Shown here: positions 50,127 through 59,660 of the stretch, one piece after another
Position numbering within the stretch: the first letter of the stretch is position 1
How the letters are laid out: the number at the start of each line of letters is the position of its first letter
NCBI GenBank assembly: GCA_963825575.1
Contig: CAWGUB010000006.1
Coordinates: forward strand, 1 to 64,000
DNA from: JAFDBW01 sp963825575
GTDB lineage: Bacteria; Desulfobacterota; Desulfuromonadia; Desulfuromonadales; BM103
Reading direction: 5' to 3'
DNA: 64,000 nt
Position numbers and translations under genes: made by a program
The notes under the pieces: model-generated
What the model saw: only the letters and a program-made list of their open reading frames with translations
The model's database searches: none
Told to the model about the DNA's origin: nothing

Positions 50127-51014
50127 CTAGCGAAATTTGGCGACTGCCGTTCCGACCCCCTGGTCAGTAAAGACTTCCAGGAGACAGGCGTGCTCCATCC
50201 GGCCGTCGATGATATGGGTTTTCTTCACTCCGGCGGCGATTGCATCGAGGCAACAGGTCACTTTCGGGATCATCCCCCCGATGATGGTGCCGTCATCGAT
50301 CAGACTCAGGACGTCGGCAATATCGATAGTATTTATCAGCTTGCCGTGCTGGTCTATTACCCCCTCAACGTCTGTCAACAGGATCAGCTTTTCTGCCTGC
50401 AGGGCCCCGGCGACCTTGCCGGCAACCAGGTCGGCATTGATGTTATAGGTCCGCCCCGATTCGTCAGCTCCGATAGGGGCAATCACCGGGATGAAGTTCG
50501 CTTGCTCCAGGGAGGTGATGATGGCCGGGTTGATGCCGGCCACTTCCCCGACCATGCCGATATCGATGATTTCCGGCGTCAGGGTATCGGGGTTGACCGC
50601 TTTCATCTCCAGCTTGCGGGCCGTAATCAGGTTGCCGTCCTTGCCGGTCAGGCCGACCGCCCGGCCGCCGTGTTTGTTGATGTTGGCAACGATCTCCTTG
50701 TTGACCTTGCCGCCGAGCACCATCTCGACCACATCCATGGTCTTTGCGTCGGTCACCCGCATCCCCTGTTCAAAGCGGGTTTCTATGCCCATGGCCTCGA
50801 GGACCTTGCCGATCTGCGGTCCGCCGCCATGCACGACGACGGGGTTCAGACCGATGTATTTCATCAGGATGATGTCACGGGCAAAGCCTTCCTTGAGATG
50901 TTCTTCGACCATGGCGTTGCCGCCGTACTTGATGACGATGGTCTTGCCGTAAAACTGCCGGATCCAGGGCAGGGCTTCAACCAGGACGTTGGCCTTATTA
51001 ATCAACTCTTGCAT
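50127..51014 (-). CDS. argB: Acetylglutamate kinase
   Basis: A 295-residue amino-acid kinase that phosphorylates N-acetylglutamate. It shows VIKYGGNAM, VHGGGPQIG, GLTGKDGNLI, NINADLVAGKVA and GGMIPKVTCC. ATG 51014 is preferred because GGAGGG lies eight bases upstream; a GTG at 51023 is too close to that site. It is the first arg gene in the run and follows hslU by 22 bases. Confidence 0.96.
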   Translation of the reverse strand: MQELINKANVLVEALPWIRQFYGKTIVIKYGGNAMVEEHLKEGFARDIILMKYIGLNPVVVHGGGPQIGKVLEAMGIETRFEQGMRVTDAKTMDVVEMVLGGKVNKEIVANINKHGGRAVGLTGKDGNLITARKLEMKAVNPDTLTPEIIDIGMVGEVAGINPAIITSLEQANFIPVIAPIGADESGRTYNINADLVAGKVAGALQAEKLILLTDVEGVIDQHGKLINTIDIADVLSLIDDGTIIGGMIPKVTCCLDAIAAGVKKTHIIDGRMEHACLLEVFTDQGVGTAVAKFR

Positions 51015-51036
51015 ATCAGACACCCTCCGGGGTCAT

Positions 51037-52356
51037 CTACAGAATATATCGTGAGAGATCCTCGTCGTCGGCGATTTTGCTGAGCCGTTCGCGGACAAAG
51101 GTTCCGTCTATGTCCAGTTTCTTTTCCTGCCGTTCCGGAGCGTTGAAAGACAGCTCTTCGAGCAGGGTTTCCATGATCGTATGCAGGCGCCGGGCACCGA
51201 TGTTTTCCATGCGTTCATTGACCCTGGCCGCGGTCCTGGCGATTTCCACGACTGCATCGTCACTGAACTCCAGTTTGATCCCCTCGGTTGCCATGAGGGC
51301 CTGGTACTGACGGATCAGTGCGTTGTTCGGCTCGGTCAGGATGCGGACAAAATCCGCTTCCTCGAGGCTGTCCAGTTCGACGCGGATCGGAAAGCGCCCC
51401 TGCAGTTCGGGGATCAGGTCCGACGGCTTGGTAACATGGAAGGCCCCGGCGGCGATAAAGAGAATGTGGTCGGTCTTGACCGGGCCGTACTTGGTGTTGA
51501 CCGTACTCCCCTCGACGATCGGCAGAATGTCGCGCTGCACTCCTTCCCGCGAGACTTCCGGACCGTGGCCACCTTCACGACTGGCTATCTTGTCAATTTC
51601 GTCGATGAAGATGATGCCGTTCTGCTCGGTACGTTCTCTGGCCAGGGTCTGGACCTTGTCCATGTCGACAAGTTTCTCCGCTTCGGTTTCAATCAGCAGT
51701 TCCCGGGCGTCGGACACCTTCATCTTGCGCCGCTTGGTTCGCTTCGGAAAAATATTGCCGAACATCTCCTTGATGTTAAGTCCCATCTCCTCAGTGCCCT
51801 GGGGACCGAATACCTGCATGCTCGGCATCTGGACGTCCTGGGTCTCAACTTCAACCATGCGTTCGTTGAGTTCACCCATGCGCAACAGGCGCCGCAGCTT
51901 GTCACGTGTTGAGCTGTCTTTGTCGTCGGCCAGGCTCTTCTCGCCAGGGAGCAACAGATCGAGCAGGCGTTCTTCGGCCAGATCCTCCGCTTTGAGCCTC
52001 TGGCTCTTGGTCTCTTCGGCCCTGACCATCAGAATCGCCAGTTCCATCAGGTCGCGTACCATGCTTTCAACATCGCGGCCGATGTAGCCGACCTCTGTGA
52101 ATTTGCTGGCTTCGACCTTGACGAAAGGGGCCTGGGCCAGTTTTGCCAGGCGCCGCGCGATCTCCGTTTTGCCGACTCCCGTTGGGCCGATCATGATGAT
52201 GTTTTTCGGGGCGATTTCCTCGCGCAAATCGGGGTCGACCTGCTGCCGACGCCAGCGGTTGCGCAAGGCGACGGCGACAGCACGTTTGGCGCTGTTCTGG
52301 CCGACGATAAAGCGGTCGAGCTCGGAAACGATTTCCCGCGGGGTGAAATTATTCAC
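51037..52356 (-). CDS. hslU: HslU ATPase subunit of the HslVU protease
   Basis: A 439-residue AAA+ unfoldase that feeds the HslV peptidase. It has FTPREIVSELDRFIVGQ, MIGPTGVGKTEIA (Walker A), FIDEIDKIA (Walker B), an inserted I-domain (about 110-240) and the C-terminal SRYIL that docks into HslV. The start is GTG 52356, overlapping the hslV stop as GTGA, so the two are coupled. Confidence 0.97.
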   Translation of the reverse strand: MNNFTPREIVSELDRFIVGQNSAKRAVAVALRNRWRRQQVDPDLREEIAPKNIIMIGPTGVGKTEIARRLAKLAQAPFVKVEASKFTEVGYIGRDVESMVRDLMELAILMVRAEETKSQRLKAEDLAEERLLDLLLPGEKSLADDKDSSTRDKLRRLLRMGELNERMVEVETQDVQMPSMQVFGPQGTEEMGLNIKEMFGNIFPKRTKRRKMKVSDARELLIETEAEKLVDMDKVQTLARERTEQNGIIFIDEIDKIASREGGHGPEVSREGVQRDILPIVEGSTVNTKYGPVKTDHILFIAAGAFHVTKPSDLIPELQGRFPIRVELDSLEEADFVRILTEPNNALIRQYQALMATEGIKLEFSDDAVVEIARTAARVNERMENIGARRLHTIMETLLEELSFNAPERQEKKLDIDGTFVRERLSKIADDEDLSRYIL

Positions 52357-52883
52357 GTCAGGGTCTCCACAGTAATCTGGTCGTTGGTGTAGACACAGAT
52401 CTCGGCAGCGATCTTCAGTGCCTGTTCGGCGACCTCGGCCATCGGCAGCTCAGTGTGCTCAATCAGGGCGCGGGCTGCTGCCTGGGCAAAAGCTCCGCCG
52501 GAACCGATTGCCGCAATGCCGTGCTCCGGTTCAATGACGTCACCGACTCCGGAGAGCACCAGGGTCGTTTCGCGATCGGCCACGATAAGCAGGGCTTCTA
52601 GGTGGCGCAGGATGCGGTCAGTGCGCCAGTCCTTGGCCAGTTCGACGGCGGCTCTCTGCAGGTTGCCGCGGTATTCCTGGAGCTTGGCATCAAACTTCTC
52701 GAACAGAGTGAAGGCGTCGGCTGTGCTACCGGCGAAACCGGCGATAACCTTATCGTCGTACATGCGACGCAGCTTCCGGGCAGTGTGTTTCATGACCGTA
52801 TTACCAAGGCTGACCTGACCGTCACCGGCCATGGCCACTTCGGTGCCGCAGCGTACGCAGAGAATCGTTGTCCCCTTGAACAT
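52353..52883 (-). CDS. hslV: HslV peptidase subunit of the HslVU protease
   Basis: A 176-residue proteasome-like threonine peptidase. After a four-residue leader MFKG the mature N-terminus TTILCVRCG carries the catalytic Thr; GDGQVSLGNTVMK, FAGSTADAFTL and AIGSGGAFAQAAARAL are typical. ATG 52883 is chosen over the adjacent ATG 52886 because the GAGG upstream is better spaced. Confidence 0.95.
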   Translation of the reverse strand: MFKGTTILCVRCGTEVAMAGDGQVSLGNTVMKHTARKLRRMYDDKVIAGFAGSTADAFTLFEKFDAKLQEYRGNLQRAAVELAKDWRTDRILRHLEALLIVADRETTLVLSGVGDVIEPEHGIAAIGSGGAFAQAAARALIEHTELPMAEVAEQALKIAAEICVYTNDQITVETLT

Positions 52884-53116
52884 CATAGCCTCTCTTTGGA
52901 ACATCCCGTAATGCAGCGAAAAATATTGCAAATATAACATAACCGTACGGGCAGGCAAAATAAAATGCCCGCACCCGACAAAGATGTCAAGGCCCTAATT
53001 TTACTGCAAAAGTTGGCGGATTGGCCGATCTGTCAGCGCGAATTCTCGATGCGCCATCAGACAGGGCCGGTTTCGTTGGCAGGAGAATGCAAATTCGCTG
53101 TGAATCAGCGACTCTG

Positions 53117-54268
53117 TCAGGCTGTTGATTGCATTGCTGAAATCGAAAGGCGCGGGAGTCGGATTATGACGGAAGTCCCCTGGCCGAGAGTGCTGTCGAG
53201 GGTGATGTTGCCGCCATGATCTTTGATAAACTGGTTGGCGTAGAACATTCCCAGCCCGAAGCCGCGTATCTGCCCGGTGTTGTTCGGATCGACCTGGTAA
53301 AATTTTTCGAAGATCTTGCCCAGCTCTTGCGGGGCGATCCCGGGACCGTTGTCAGAAATGGTCAGCGAAATTTCCCGGTCGCCAAGCTCTCCCGTCAAAG
53401 TGATCTCTCCGCCCGGCTGCGTGAACTTGATGGCATTGTCCAGGATTGCGTCGAGGGCAAATTCGATCCGCCGCCGGTCAACAATCACGATCGGCCAGTC
53501 ACCCTCCAGCTTGGTGTGCAATATCTGCCTGTTCTGTTCGAGGACATGGCGTTTTCCGGTAACGACCTTAGTCGCGATCTCCTTGAGATCCTCATGTGAG
53601 GTTTTGCGCTCACTGTCCTGCAAGATGATATCACTGTAGTAAAGCAGGTCCTGGATCAGGTAGGCCAGGTACTCTGACTCCTTGCGGGTTGCCTCGACAG
53701 CGGAGGCAAAGCCCGGATCCTCGATGCTAATAATTCCGCTGGCCAGGTTCTGGATAAACAGCGAGATTGATGTTGTCGGAGTTCGTAACTTGTGTGAGAT
53801 CAGGCCGAGGAAGTCAGACTTGAGCCGGTCCAGCTGTTTGAGCTGCAACAGCTCACGGCGCAAAGCCTTTTTTTCCAATGCCTGCGCTATGGTGGTCTTC
53901 AGCTGGAGGAGATTGATCGGTTTCTGAATGAAGTCGTCAGCGCGGGCCTTGAGGGCGCGCAGGATAATGTCTTTGTCGGCGTAACCGGTCATGACGATGA
54001 CCAGCTGCTCGGCATCCTTGTCCTTGACCTGCTGCAGGAGGTCAAGGCCGTTCATAATCGGCATCATGACGTCGACCAGCAAAAGGTCCACGGGCCTTTC
54101 GTTGAGGATGTTTAAAGCATCTCTGCCATTGTCGGCTTCGAGGATATGGTAGTCTTTCAACGCCCGGGCGCAGAGGTCGCGGATGATCTCCTCGTCATCG
54201 ACGACGAGGATGGTCAACTTCTCTCCTTCTTGCAGGAGCTGCGGTTCTTTGCGTGTTTCGAGTCGCAT
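53117..54268 (-). CDS. Receiver-histidine kinase hybrid
   Basis: A 383-residue cytoplasmic protein. Residues 17-130 are a receiver (D24-D25, D66 in LLLVDVMMP, K116). A coiled linker (130-150) leads to a HisKA domain with H159 and then a HATPase_c domain (DNAIKFTQPGGEI, SDNGPGIAPQELG, GFGLGMFYAN). The phospho-His box reads SHKLRTP, with Lys in place of the Glu that normally follows His, which may alter phosphatase or transfer activity. It probably acts in the middle of a phosphorelay. It lies between hslV and alaS; no partner is adjacent. Confidence 0.87.
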   Translation of the reverse strand: MRLETRKEPQLLQEGEKLTILVVDDEEIIRDLCARALKDYHILEADNGRDALNILNERPVDLLLVDVMMPIMNGLDLLQQVKDKDAEQLVIVMTGYADKDIILRALKARADDFIQKPINLLQLKTTIAQALEKKALRRELLQLKQLDRLKSDFLGLISHKLRTPTTSISLFIQNLASGIISIEDPGFASAVEATRKESEYLAYLIQDLLYYSDIILQDSERKTSHEDLKEIATKVVTGKRHVLEQNRQILHTKLEGDWPIVIVDRRRIEFALDAILDNAIKFTQPGGEITLTGELGDREISLTISDNGPGIAPQELGKIFEKFYQVDPNNTGQIRGFGLGMFYANQFIKDHGGNITLDSTLGQGTSVIIRLPRLSISAMQSTA

Positions 54269-54308
54269 CTGATTCCCGTAGAAAAGTTACGCTCTTATCG
54301 ATTTGTGC

Positions 54309-56954
54309 TCAGTCGCCTAGCGCGCTGCGAACCAGGTTGCCCGCGAGTTCCAGAGCTAAGGATAATCTTTCCGGCTGGTTGCCGCCCGCCTGGGCTAGAT
54401 CCGGACGGCCACCGCCCTTGCCACCGACTTCTGCAGCCATAGCGCCTACCAGCTTACCTGCATGCAGCTTGTCCGTCAAATCCCTGGTGACGGCGACGAG
54501 CAGGTTGACCTTGCCTTCAAATGGACAGCCTATGGCAACGACCCCCGATCCGAGTTTGTCGCGTAGCTTATCTGCCATGTCCCTGAGGCCCCTGCCGTCA
54601 GCTGGATCCACTTCAGCCGCCAACAGCCGGACGCCGTCAATCTCCTGGACACGATTCATGATGTCATCTGCCTGGCCGGCTTTCAGACGGCTCTCAAGAT
54701 TGGCCAGTTCTCGTTCCATTTCTTTCTGGCGTTCAACGATCTTGACCAATCGGGTTTCCAGCTGCTGTGGATCGCTTTTAACCAGATCAGCCAGTCTCCG
54801 CAGCATCTGCTCCTGCTGATGGACCTGGGTCAGTGCACCATCGCCAGTGACAGCTTCAATCCTCCGAACTCCGGCAGCGATGCCTCCCTCGGAGAGAATG
54901 CGGAACAGACCGATATCACCCGCGGCATTGGCGTGAGTGCCGCCGCACAGTTCCATGCTGTAGTCTCCAACGCTGATAACACGAACTTCATCACCGTACT
55001 TTTCACCGAACAGCGCCATGGCACCGGCTGCCTGGGCCTGGTCGGCGGCCATCACCTGCGATTCAACTGATGCGTTGACGCGGATCTGGGCGTTGACTTC
55101 CTCTTCGATCCGCACAAGCTCTTCTGTGGTGACCGGCGAGAAATGGGTGAAGTCGAATCGCAGCCGTTCCGGCTCAACCAGTGAGCCTGCCTGCTTGATG
55201 TGGCTGCCGAGGACCTTCTGCATGGCGGCCTGCAGAAGGTGAGTCGCGGTGTGGTTGAGGACGATCTTTTGCCGGCGCATTGTATCAACTTTAATGGTTG
55301 CTGTAGCGCCTTGCTTGACCGCTCCGGTGATAACTTCGCAGACATGAACGTGCAGAGCTTCGAGCGGTTTCCTGGTGTTGATGATACGCAGACTTGCCTC
55401 AGGAGTGGAAATCTCACCGGTATCGCCGACCTGGCCGCCCGACTCTCCGTAGCAGGGGGTGGTGGAGGTGATTACTTCGACGGTTTCACCGCAGAGTGCT
55501 TCTTCGACTTGTCTGCCATCCTTGATCAGTGACAGGATTGTCCCGGTGTCTTCGGTTTTTTCGTAACCGCTGAACGTCGATCTGATGCCCTGGTCGACCA
55601 GTTGTTTGTAAATAGCCGAAACGGCTTCTTCACCGGAGCCCTTCCAATGTTCGCGGGCCTTGGTGCGCTGGGCTTCCATGCAGACTTCAAAGCCGGCTTC
55701 ATCAAGGCTGTAGCCGTCCTTTTCAACAATGTCTGCGGTCAGGTCGACTGGAAAACCGTAGGTGTCATAAAGCTTGAAGACGGTTTTCCCGGGAATAACG
55801 GTCTGTCCGGCTTTGCTGAGCTGGGCGACCTCGTCCTGCAGAATGCGCAGGCCGTTGCCAAGGGTGGTGACGAAACGTTCTTCCTCGTTCTGTACAACCT
55901 TGGCGACAAAGTCTTTTCGTCCCGCCTCAGTCGGGTAGGCACTGGCCATGAACTCGAGGACAAAACTGGCCGTCTTGAACAGCACCGGACCTTCGAAGCC
56001 GAGCATCTTGGCGTGGCGCATCGCCCGGCGCATGATTCGCCGCAAAACGTAGCCACGCCCTTCATTGGAAGGGAGTATGCCGTCGGCGATCAGGTAAGCA
56101 GTGGCACGGCTGTGATCGGCCATGACCCGCATCGAAACGTCGTCTTCGATGTTGTCGCCATATCGTTTGCCGGACAAATTTTCGATGTAGTCAATGATGT
56201 CGCGCAGGAGGTCGGTATCGTAGTTTGATTGGACGCCCTGGATCACCGTACAGAGACGCTCCAGCCCCATGCCGGTATCGACAGCCGGTTTCGGCAACGG
56301 GACGAGTTCACCGTCAGGTTGTCGGTTGAACTGCATGAAGACGTTGTTCCAGACTTCCATGTAACGGTCGCAGTCGCAGCCGACCGTGCAGTTCGGTGAG
56401 TCGCAGCCGATTTCCGGGCCATTGTCGTAAAAAATCTCTGAACAGGGTCCGCAGGGGCCGGTATCTCCCATGGCCCAGAAGTTGTCTTCCTCGAAGCGGA
56501 AAATCCGGTCGCGGGGGACGCCCTCCTGGTCGTGCCAGAGATCCGCGGCTTCATCGTCATCGGTGTAGACCGAGACGTAGAGACGGGTCTTGTCGATGCC
56601 GAGCTCAACGGTCAGGAACTCCCAGGCATAAGCGATTGCCTCTTTTTTGAAGTAATCGCCAAAGGAGAAGTTGCCGAGCATTTCGAAGAAGGTGTGATGT
56701 CGGGCCGTTCGACCGACATTCTCCAGGTCGTTGTGCTTGCCGCCGGCGCGAACACATTTCTGTGAAGTTGTTGCACGGGCGTAATCGCGCTTTTCCGCTC
56801 CGAGGAAACAATCCTTGAACTGGTTCATCCCCGCGTTGGTAAAGAGCAGGGTCGGGTCGTTGTGCGGAACGAGAGAAGAGGACTCGACAACCGAGTGGCC
56901 GCGGTCTTCAAAATATTTCAGAAACAGTTGACGTATTTCACTACCGGTCTTCAT
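54309..56954 (-). CDS. alaS: Alanyl-tRNA synthetase
   Basis: An 881-residue class II synthetase. It shows the aminoacylation core (FLKYFEDRGH, NDPTLLFTNAGMNQFKD, GGKHNDLENVG), an editing domain with HTATHLLQAAM and CGGTHANAAGDIG, and a C-terminal DHHA1 domain (GGKGGGRPDLAQAGG). The length is standard. ATG 56954 overlaps the end of recX by 14 bases; a TTG at 56969 would also be possible. Confidence 0.96.
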   Translation of the reverse strand: MKTGSEIRQLFLKYFEDRGHSVVESSSLVPHNDPTLLFTNAGMNQFKDCFLGAEKRDYARATTSQKCVRAGGKHNDLENVGRTARHHTFFEMLGNFSFGDYFKKEAIAYAWEFLTVELGIDKTRLYVSVYTDDDEAADLWHDQEGVPRDRIFRFEEDNFWAMGDTGPCGPCSEIFYDNGPEIGCDSPNCTVGCDCDRYMEVWNNVFMQFNRQPDGELVPLPKPAVDTGMGLERLCTVIQGVQSNYDTDLLRDIIDYIENLSGKRYGDNIEDDVSMRVMADHSRATAYLIADGILPSNEGRGYVLRRIMRRAMRHAKMLGFEGPVLFKTASFVLEFMASAYPTEAGRKDFVAKVVQNEEERFVTTLGNGLRILQDEVAQLSKAGQTVIPGKTVFKLYDTYGFPVDLTADIVEKDGYSLDEAGFEVCMEAQRTKAREHWKGSGEEAVSAIYKQLVDQGIRSTFSGYEKTEDTGTILSLIKDGRQVEEALCGETVEVITSTTPCYGESGGQVGDTGEISTPEASLRIINTRKPLEALHVHVCEVITGAVKQGATATIKVDTMRRQKIVLNHTATHLLQAAMQKVLGSHIKQAGSLVEPERLRFDFTHFSPVTTEELVRIEEEVNAQIRVNASVESQVMAADQAQAAGAMALFGEKYGDEVRVISVGDYSMELCGGTHANAAGDIGLFRILSEGGIAAGVRRIEAVTGDGALTQVHQQEQMLRRLADLVKSDPQQLETRLVKIVERQKEMERELANLESRLKAGQADDIMNRVQEIDGVRLLAAEVDPADGRGLRDMADKLRDKLGSGVVAIGCPFEGKVNLLVAVTRDLTDKLHAGKLVGAMAAEVGGKGGGRPDLAQAGGNQPERLSLALELAGNLVRSALGD

Positions 56955-57474
56955 GGTCTGATGCAACACCTTTCCGAGTGATTTGGTCCATGATGCGGCC
57001 GATTGTGAAACCGCGTCGTTGGAGAAAGTTTACGACCCGACGCTTTTCCCCGGCCGGCGCCGTGCTGTAGCTGAAATCAGGGAATCTCCTGGTCAGCAGG
57101 TCTGCCAGAAGGGCATCTTCGTCACAGGCCTCACGGGCGGCAGCCAACGCCTGCTCGGCAAGCTCTTCACTGATGCCGCGTTGCTTAAGGTCTGTCAGAA
57201 GCCGGTGGCCGACAGCGCGGCCATGGCTCATCAGGCTGGTCGCCCGGTTCAAAGCGTAGCGTGCGTCGTCGAGGTAGCCGAGTTCGACGCAACGCTGCAG
57301 GGTTATGTCTATTTGTTCAGGATCAAAGCCCTTGTCGGCCAACCGCTTCCGGAGCTCGGCCTGACTGTAGTCACGACGGGCCAGTATCCGCAGGGCCGCC
57401 GGCCAGGGATTGTCCTGGGTCGTTTTCGGCTCAGTCTTTTTTCTCACCTTCGTTATCGGTGCCACCGAAGGCAT
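56941..57474 (-). CDS. recX: RecX regulatory protein
   Basis: A RecX-type helical-repeat protein (ALRILARRDYSQAELRKRLA, ELGYLDDARYALN, GRAVGHRLLTDLKQRGISEEL, FLQRRGFTIGRI) that inhibits or modulates RecA filaments. The start is uncertain: ATG 57474 (177 residues) overlaps the end of pilT, and a GTG at 57447 is an alternative; neither has a good ribosome-binding site, so it may be translated by coupling. It lies near recA, as expected. Confidence 0.87.
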   Translation of the reverse strand: MPSVAPITKVRKKTEPKTTQDNPWPAALRILARRDYSQAELRKRLADKGFDPEQIDITLQRCVELGYLDDARYALNRATSLMSHGRAVGHRLLTDLKQRGISEELAEQALAAAREACDEDALLADLLTRRFPDFSYSTAPAGEKRRVVNFLQRRGFTIGRIMDQITRKGVASDHEDR

Positions 57475-58564
57475 CCCAGGAAAGGTCTGAAGTTGACGAG
57501 ATACCGGAGACCTTAAGCTTGAAGTCATCCGGGTTGGAACACTGGCGCAGGGCTTCCTCGAAGCTGATGAACTTTTGTTTGAGCAGGCTCATCAGTGACT
57601 GATCAAAAGTCTGCATGCCGTAGGACTCGTAGCCCTGCTGGATCGCGTCCGGCAACTGCTTGGTCAGTTCCTTGTCATCAATCATCTGGCGGACGCGGGC
57701 CGAGGCAATCAAGACCTCGACCGCCGGGACGCGACCCTTGCCATCGAGTCTCGGAACCAGTCGCATGGAAATAACTCCGCGCAGAACGGCGGCGAGCTGG
57801 ATGCGCATCTGTCGCTGCTGGTGTGGCGGGAAAACCGAGATGATGCGGTTGACGGTTTCCGTTGCGTCAATTGTATGCAGGGTTGAAAGGACCAGGTGCC
57901 CGGTCTCGGCGGCGGTCAGTGCCGTTTCGATTGTTTCATGGTCACGCATCTCGCCAACCAGAATGACGTCGGGGTCCTGACGCAGTGCCGATTTCAAGGC
58001 CGACTGGAATCCTTCGGTGTCGGAGCCGACTTCGCGCTGGTTGATGATGCTTTTCTTGTCGCGATGCAGGAACTCGATCGGATCCTCGATCGTGACAATA
58101 TGTGATTTGCGGTTGGCGTTGATGTAGTCGACAATTGCTGCGAGAGTCGTCGACTTGCCGGAACCCGTGGCCCCGGTGACGAGAATCAGGCCGCGGTTGG
58201 TCATGGCCATTTTTTTGATGACAGGTGGTAGGAGCAGGCCTTCGAGACCTTTGATGTCAAACGGGATGGCGCGAAACACCAGTGAAACCGAACCACGTTG
58301 CGTAAACGCGTTGACACGGAAACGACCCAGACCGGGAACTCCATAGGCCAGGTCGACCTCACAGGATTTCTCAAAACGTTCCCTCTGCAGATCGTTCATG
58401 ATATCTTCGGTGATCTGCTCGGTCTGCTCGGGCGAAATCCGCGGCGCTTTCGGCAGGGGCCTGAGGGTGCCGTCAATTCGATAGATCGGCGGCAAGCCGA
58501 CCTTGAGATGAATGTCGGAGGCCCCGGATTTCAGCCCAATGGACAGGATTTCGTTGAGGTCCAT
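57431..58564 (-). CDS. pilT: PilT/PilU-type twitching motility ATPase
   Basis: A 377-residue hexameric ATPase that powers type IV pilus retraction. It shows SGASDIHLKVGLPP, VTGATGSGKSTTLAAIVDYIN (Walker A), IEDPIEFLH, LRQDPDVILVGEMRDHETIE (Walker B) and STLHTIDA. The C-terminal segment GMQTFDQSLMSLLKQ matches PilT/PilU; the AIRNLIRE motif of main PilT is replaced by VRQMIDDKEL, so it may be a PilT paralogue. It lies between recA and recX. Confidence 0.92.
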   Translation of the reverse strand: MDLNEILSIGLKSGASDIHLKVGLPPIYRIDGTLRPLPKAPRISPEQTEQITEDIMNDLQRERFEKSCEVDLAYGVPGLGRFRVNAFTQRGSVSLVFRAIPFDIKGLEGLLLPPVIKKMAMTNRGLILVTGATGSGKSTTLAAIVDYINANRKSHIVTIEDPIEFLHRDKKSIINQREVGSDTEGFQSALKSALRQDPDVILVGEMRDHETIETALTAAETGHLVLSTLHTIDATETVNRIISVFPPHQQRQMRIQLAAVLRGVISMRLVPRLDGKGRVPAVEVLIASARVRQMIDDKELTKQLPDAIQQGYESYGMQTFDQSLMSLLKQKFISFEEALRQCSNPDDFKLKVSGISSTSDLSWDAFGGTDNEGEKKD

Positions 58565-58567
58565 GAA

Positions 58568-59590
58568 TTATTCTCCTTCAGACGGATTGCCTGCGGATTT
58601 AAGACCGTAATGTTTGAGGACTCTGGTTTCGATTTCAGTGGCTGTTTCCGGGTGCTCCATCAGGAACTGCTTGGCATTCTCGCGCCCTTGCCCGATACGT
58701 TCCTCGCCATAGGAGAACCAGGAGCCACTTTTTTCGACGATGTTGCATTCAACGCCGAGATCGACCAGATCCCCTTCACGGGAGATGCCGGTGCCGTACA
58801 TGATGTCGAATTCGGCTTCCTTGAAGGGTGGAGCAATCTTGTTCTTGACAACCTTGACCCGTGTGCGGTTGCCGATCGCATCCTGCCCCTGTTTGAGGGA
58901 GGCAATCCTGCGGATGTCCATACGCACGGAAGCGTAAAATTTCAGGGCGTTGCCACCGGTTGTGGTCTCGGGGTTGCCGAACATGACGCCGATCTTCATG
59001 CGGATCTGGTTGATGAAAATCACGCAGCAGTTCGATTTGCTGATTGTCGCGGTCAGTTTACGCAGGGCTTGTGACATCAGACGGGCCTGCAGGCCCATAT
59101 GCGAGTCACCCATTTCGCCTTCGATTTCCGCTCTGGGCACCAGGGCTGCAACCGAGTCGATCACCAAGACGTCGACAGCCCCGCTGCGGACCAGGACTTC
59201 AACTATTTCAAGGGCCTGCTCGCCGGTGTCGGGCTGAGAGATCAACAGCTCGTCGGTGTTGACGCCGAGTTTCTTGGCGTAGTGCACGTCCAGGGCATGC
59301 TCGGCGTCGATGAAGGCTGCTACCCCTCCGACCTTCTGGGCTTCCGCGGCAATGTGCAGGGCAAGGGTGGTCTTGCCGGAAGATTCGGGACCGTAGATCT
59401 CGACAATCCGGCCGCGCGGCACACCGCCGATACCCAGGGCGATATTCAGGCTCAGGGCGCCGGTCGAAATCGATTTGATATCCGGCAGGACGGCGTCTTC
59501 GCCGAGGCGCATGATGCTGCCTTTACCGAACTGCTTTTCAATCTGGCCCATGGCCAGCTCAATAGCTCTGTTGCGATCACTCTCTGCCAT
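58568..59590 (-). CDS. recA: RecA recombinase
   Basis: A 340-residue DNA-strand-exchange ATPase. It has EKQFGKGSIMRLG, EIYGPESSGKTTLALH (Walker A), FIDAEHALD, VIDSVAALVPRAEIEGEMGD and INQIRMKIGVMFGNPETTTG. ATG 59590 follows AGGAGGG; the upstream in-frame Met at 59623 is not needed. It is followed by pilT and recX. Confidence 0.98.
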   Translation of the reverse strand: MAESDRNRAIELAMGQIEKQFGKGSIMRLGEDAVLPDIKSISTGALSLNIALGIGGVPRGRIVEIYGPESSGKTTLALHIAAEAQKVGGVAAFIDAEHALDVHYAKKLGVNTDELLISQPDTGEQALEIVEVLVRSGAVDVLVIDSVAALVPRAEIEGEMGDSHMGLQARLMSQALRKLTATISKSNCCVIFINQIRMKIGVMFGNPETTTGGNALKFYASVRMDIRRIASLKQGQDAIGNRTRVKVVKNKIAPPFKEAEFDIMYGTGISREGDLVDLGVECNIVEKSGSWFSYGEERIGQGRENAKQFLMEHPETATEIETRVLKHYGLKSAGNPSEGE

Positions 59591-59660
59591 TACTTTCCCT
59601 CCTTGCAGGGCGAATGCCCACATTGAAATTTATGGTTGTTGCCGGAAGTCTTCAGTCTCA

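Noticed and set aside
52965..53219. Plus-strand frame of 84 codons between hslV and the hybrid kinase
   Set aside because: It overlaps the kinase C-terminus and has no ribosome-binding site.
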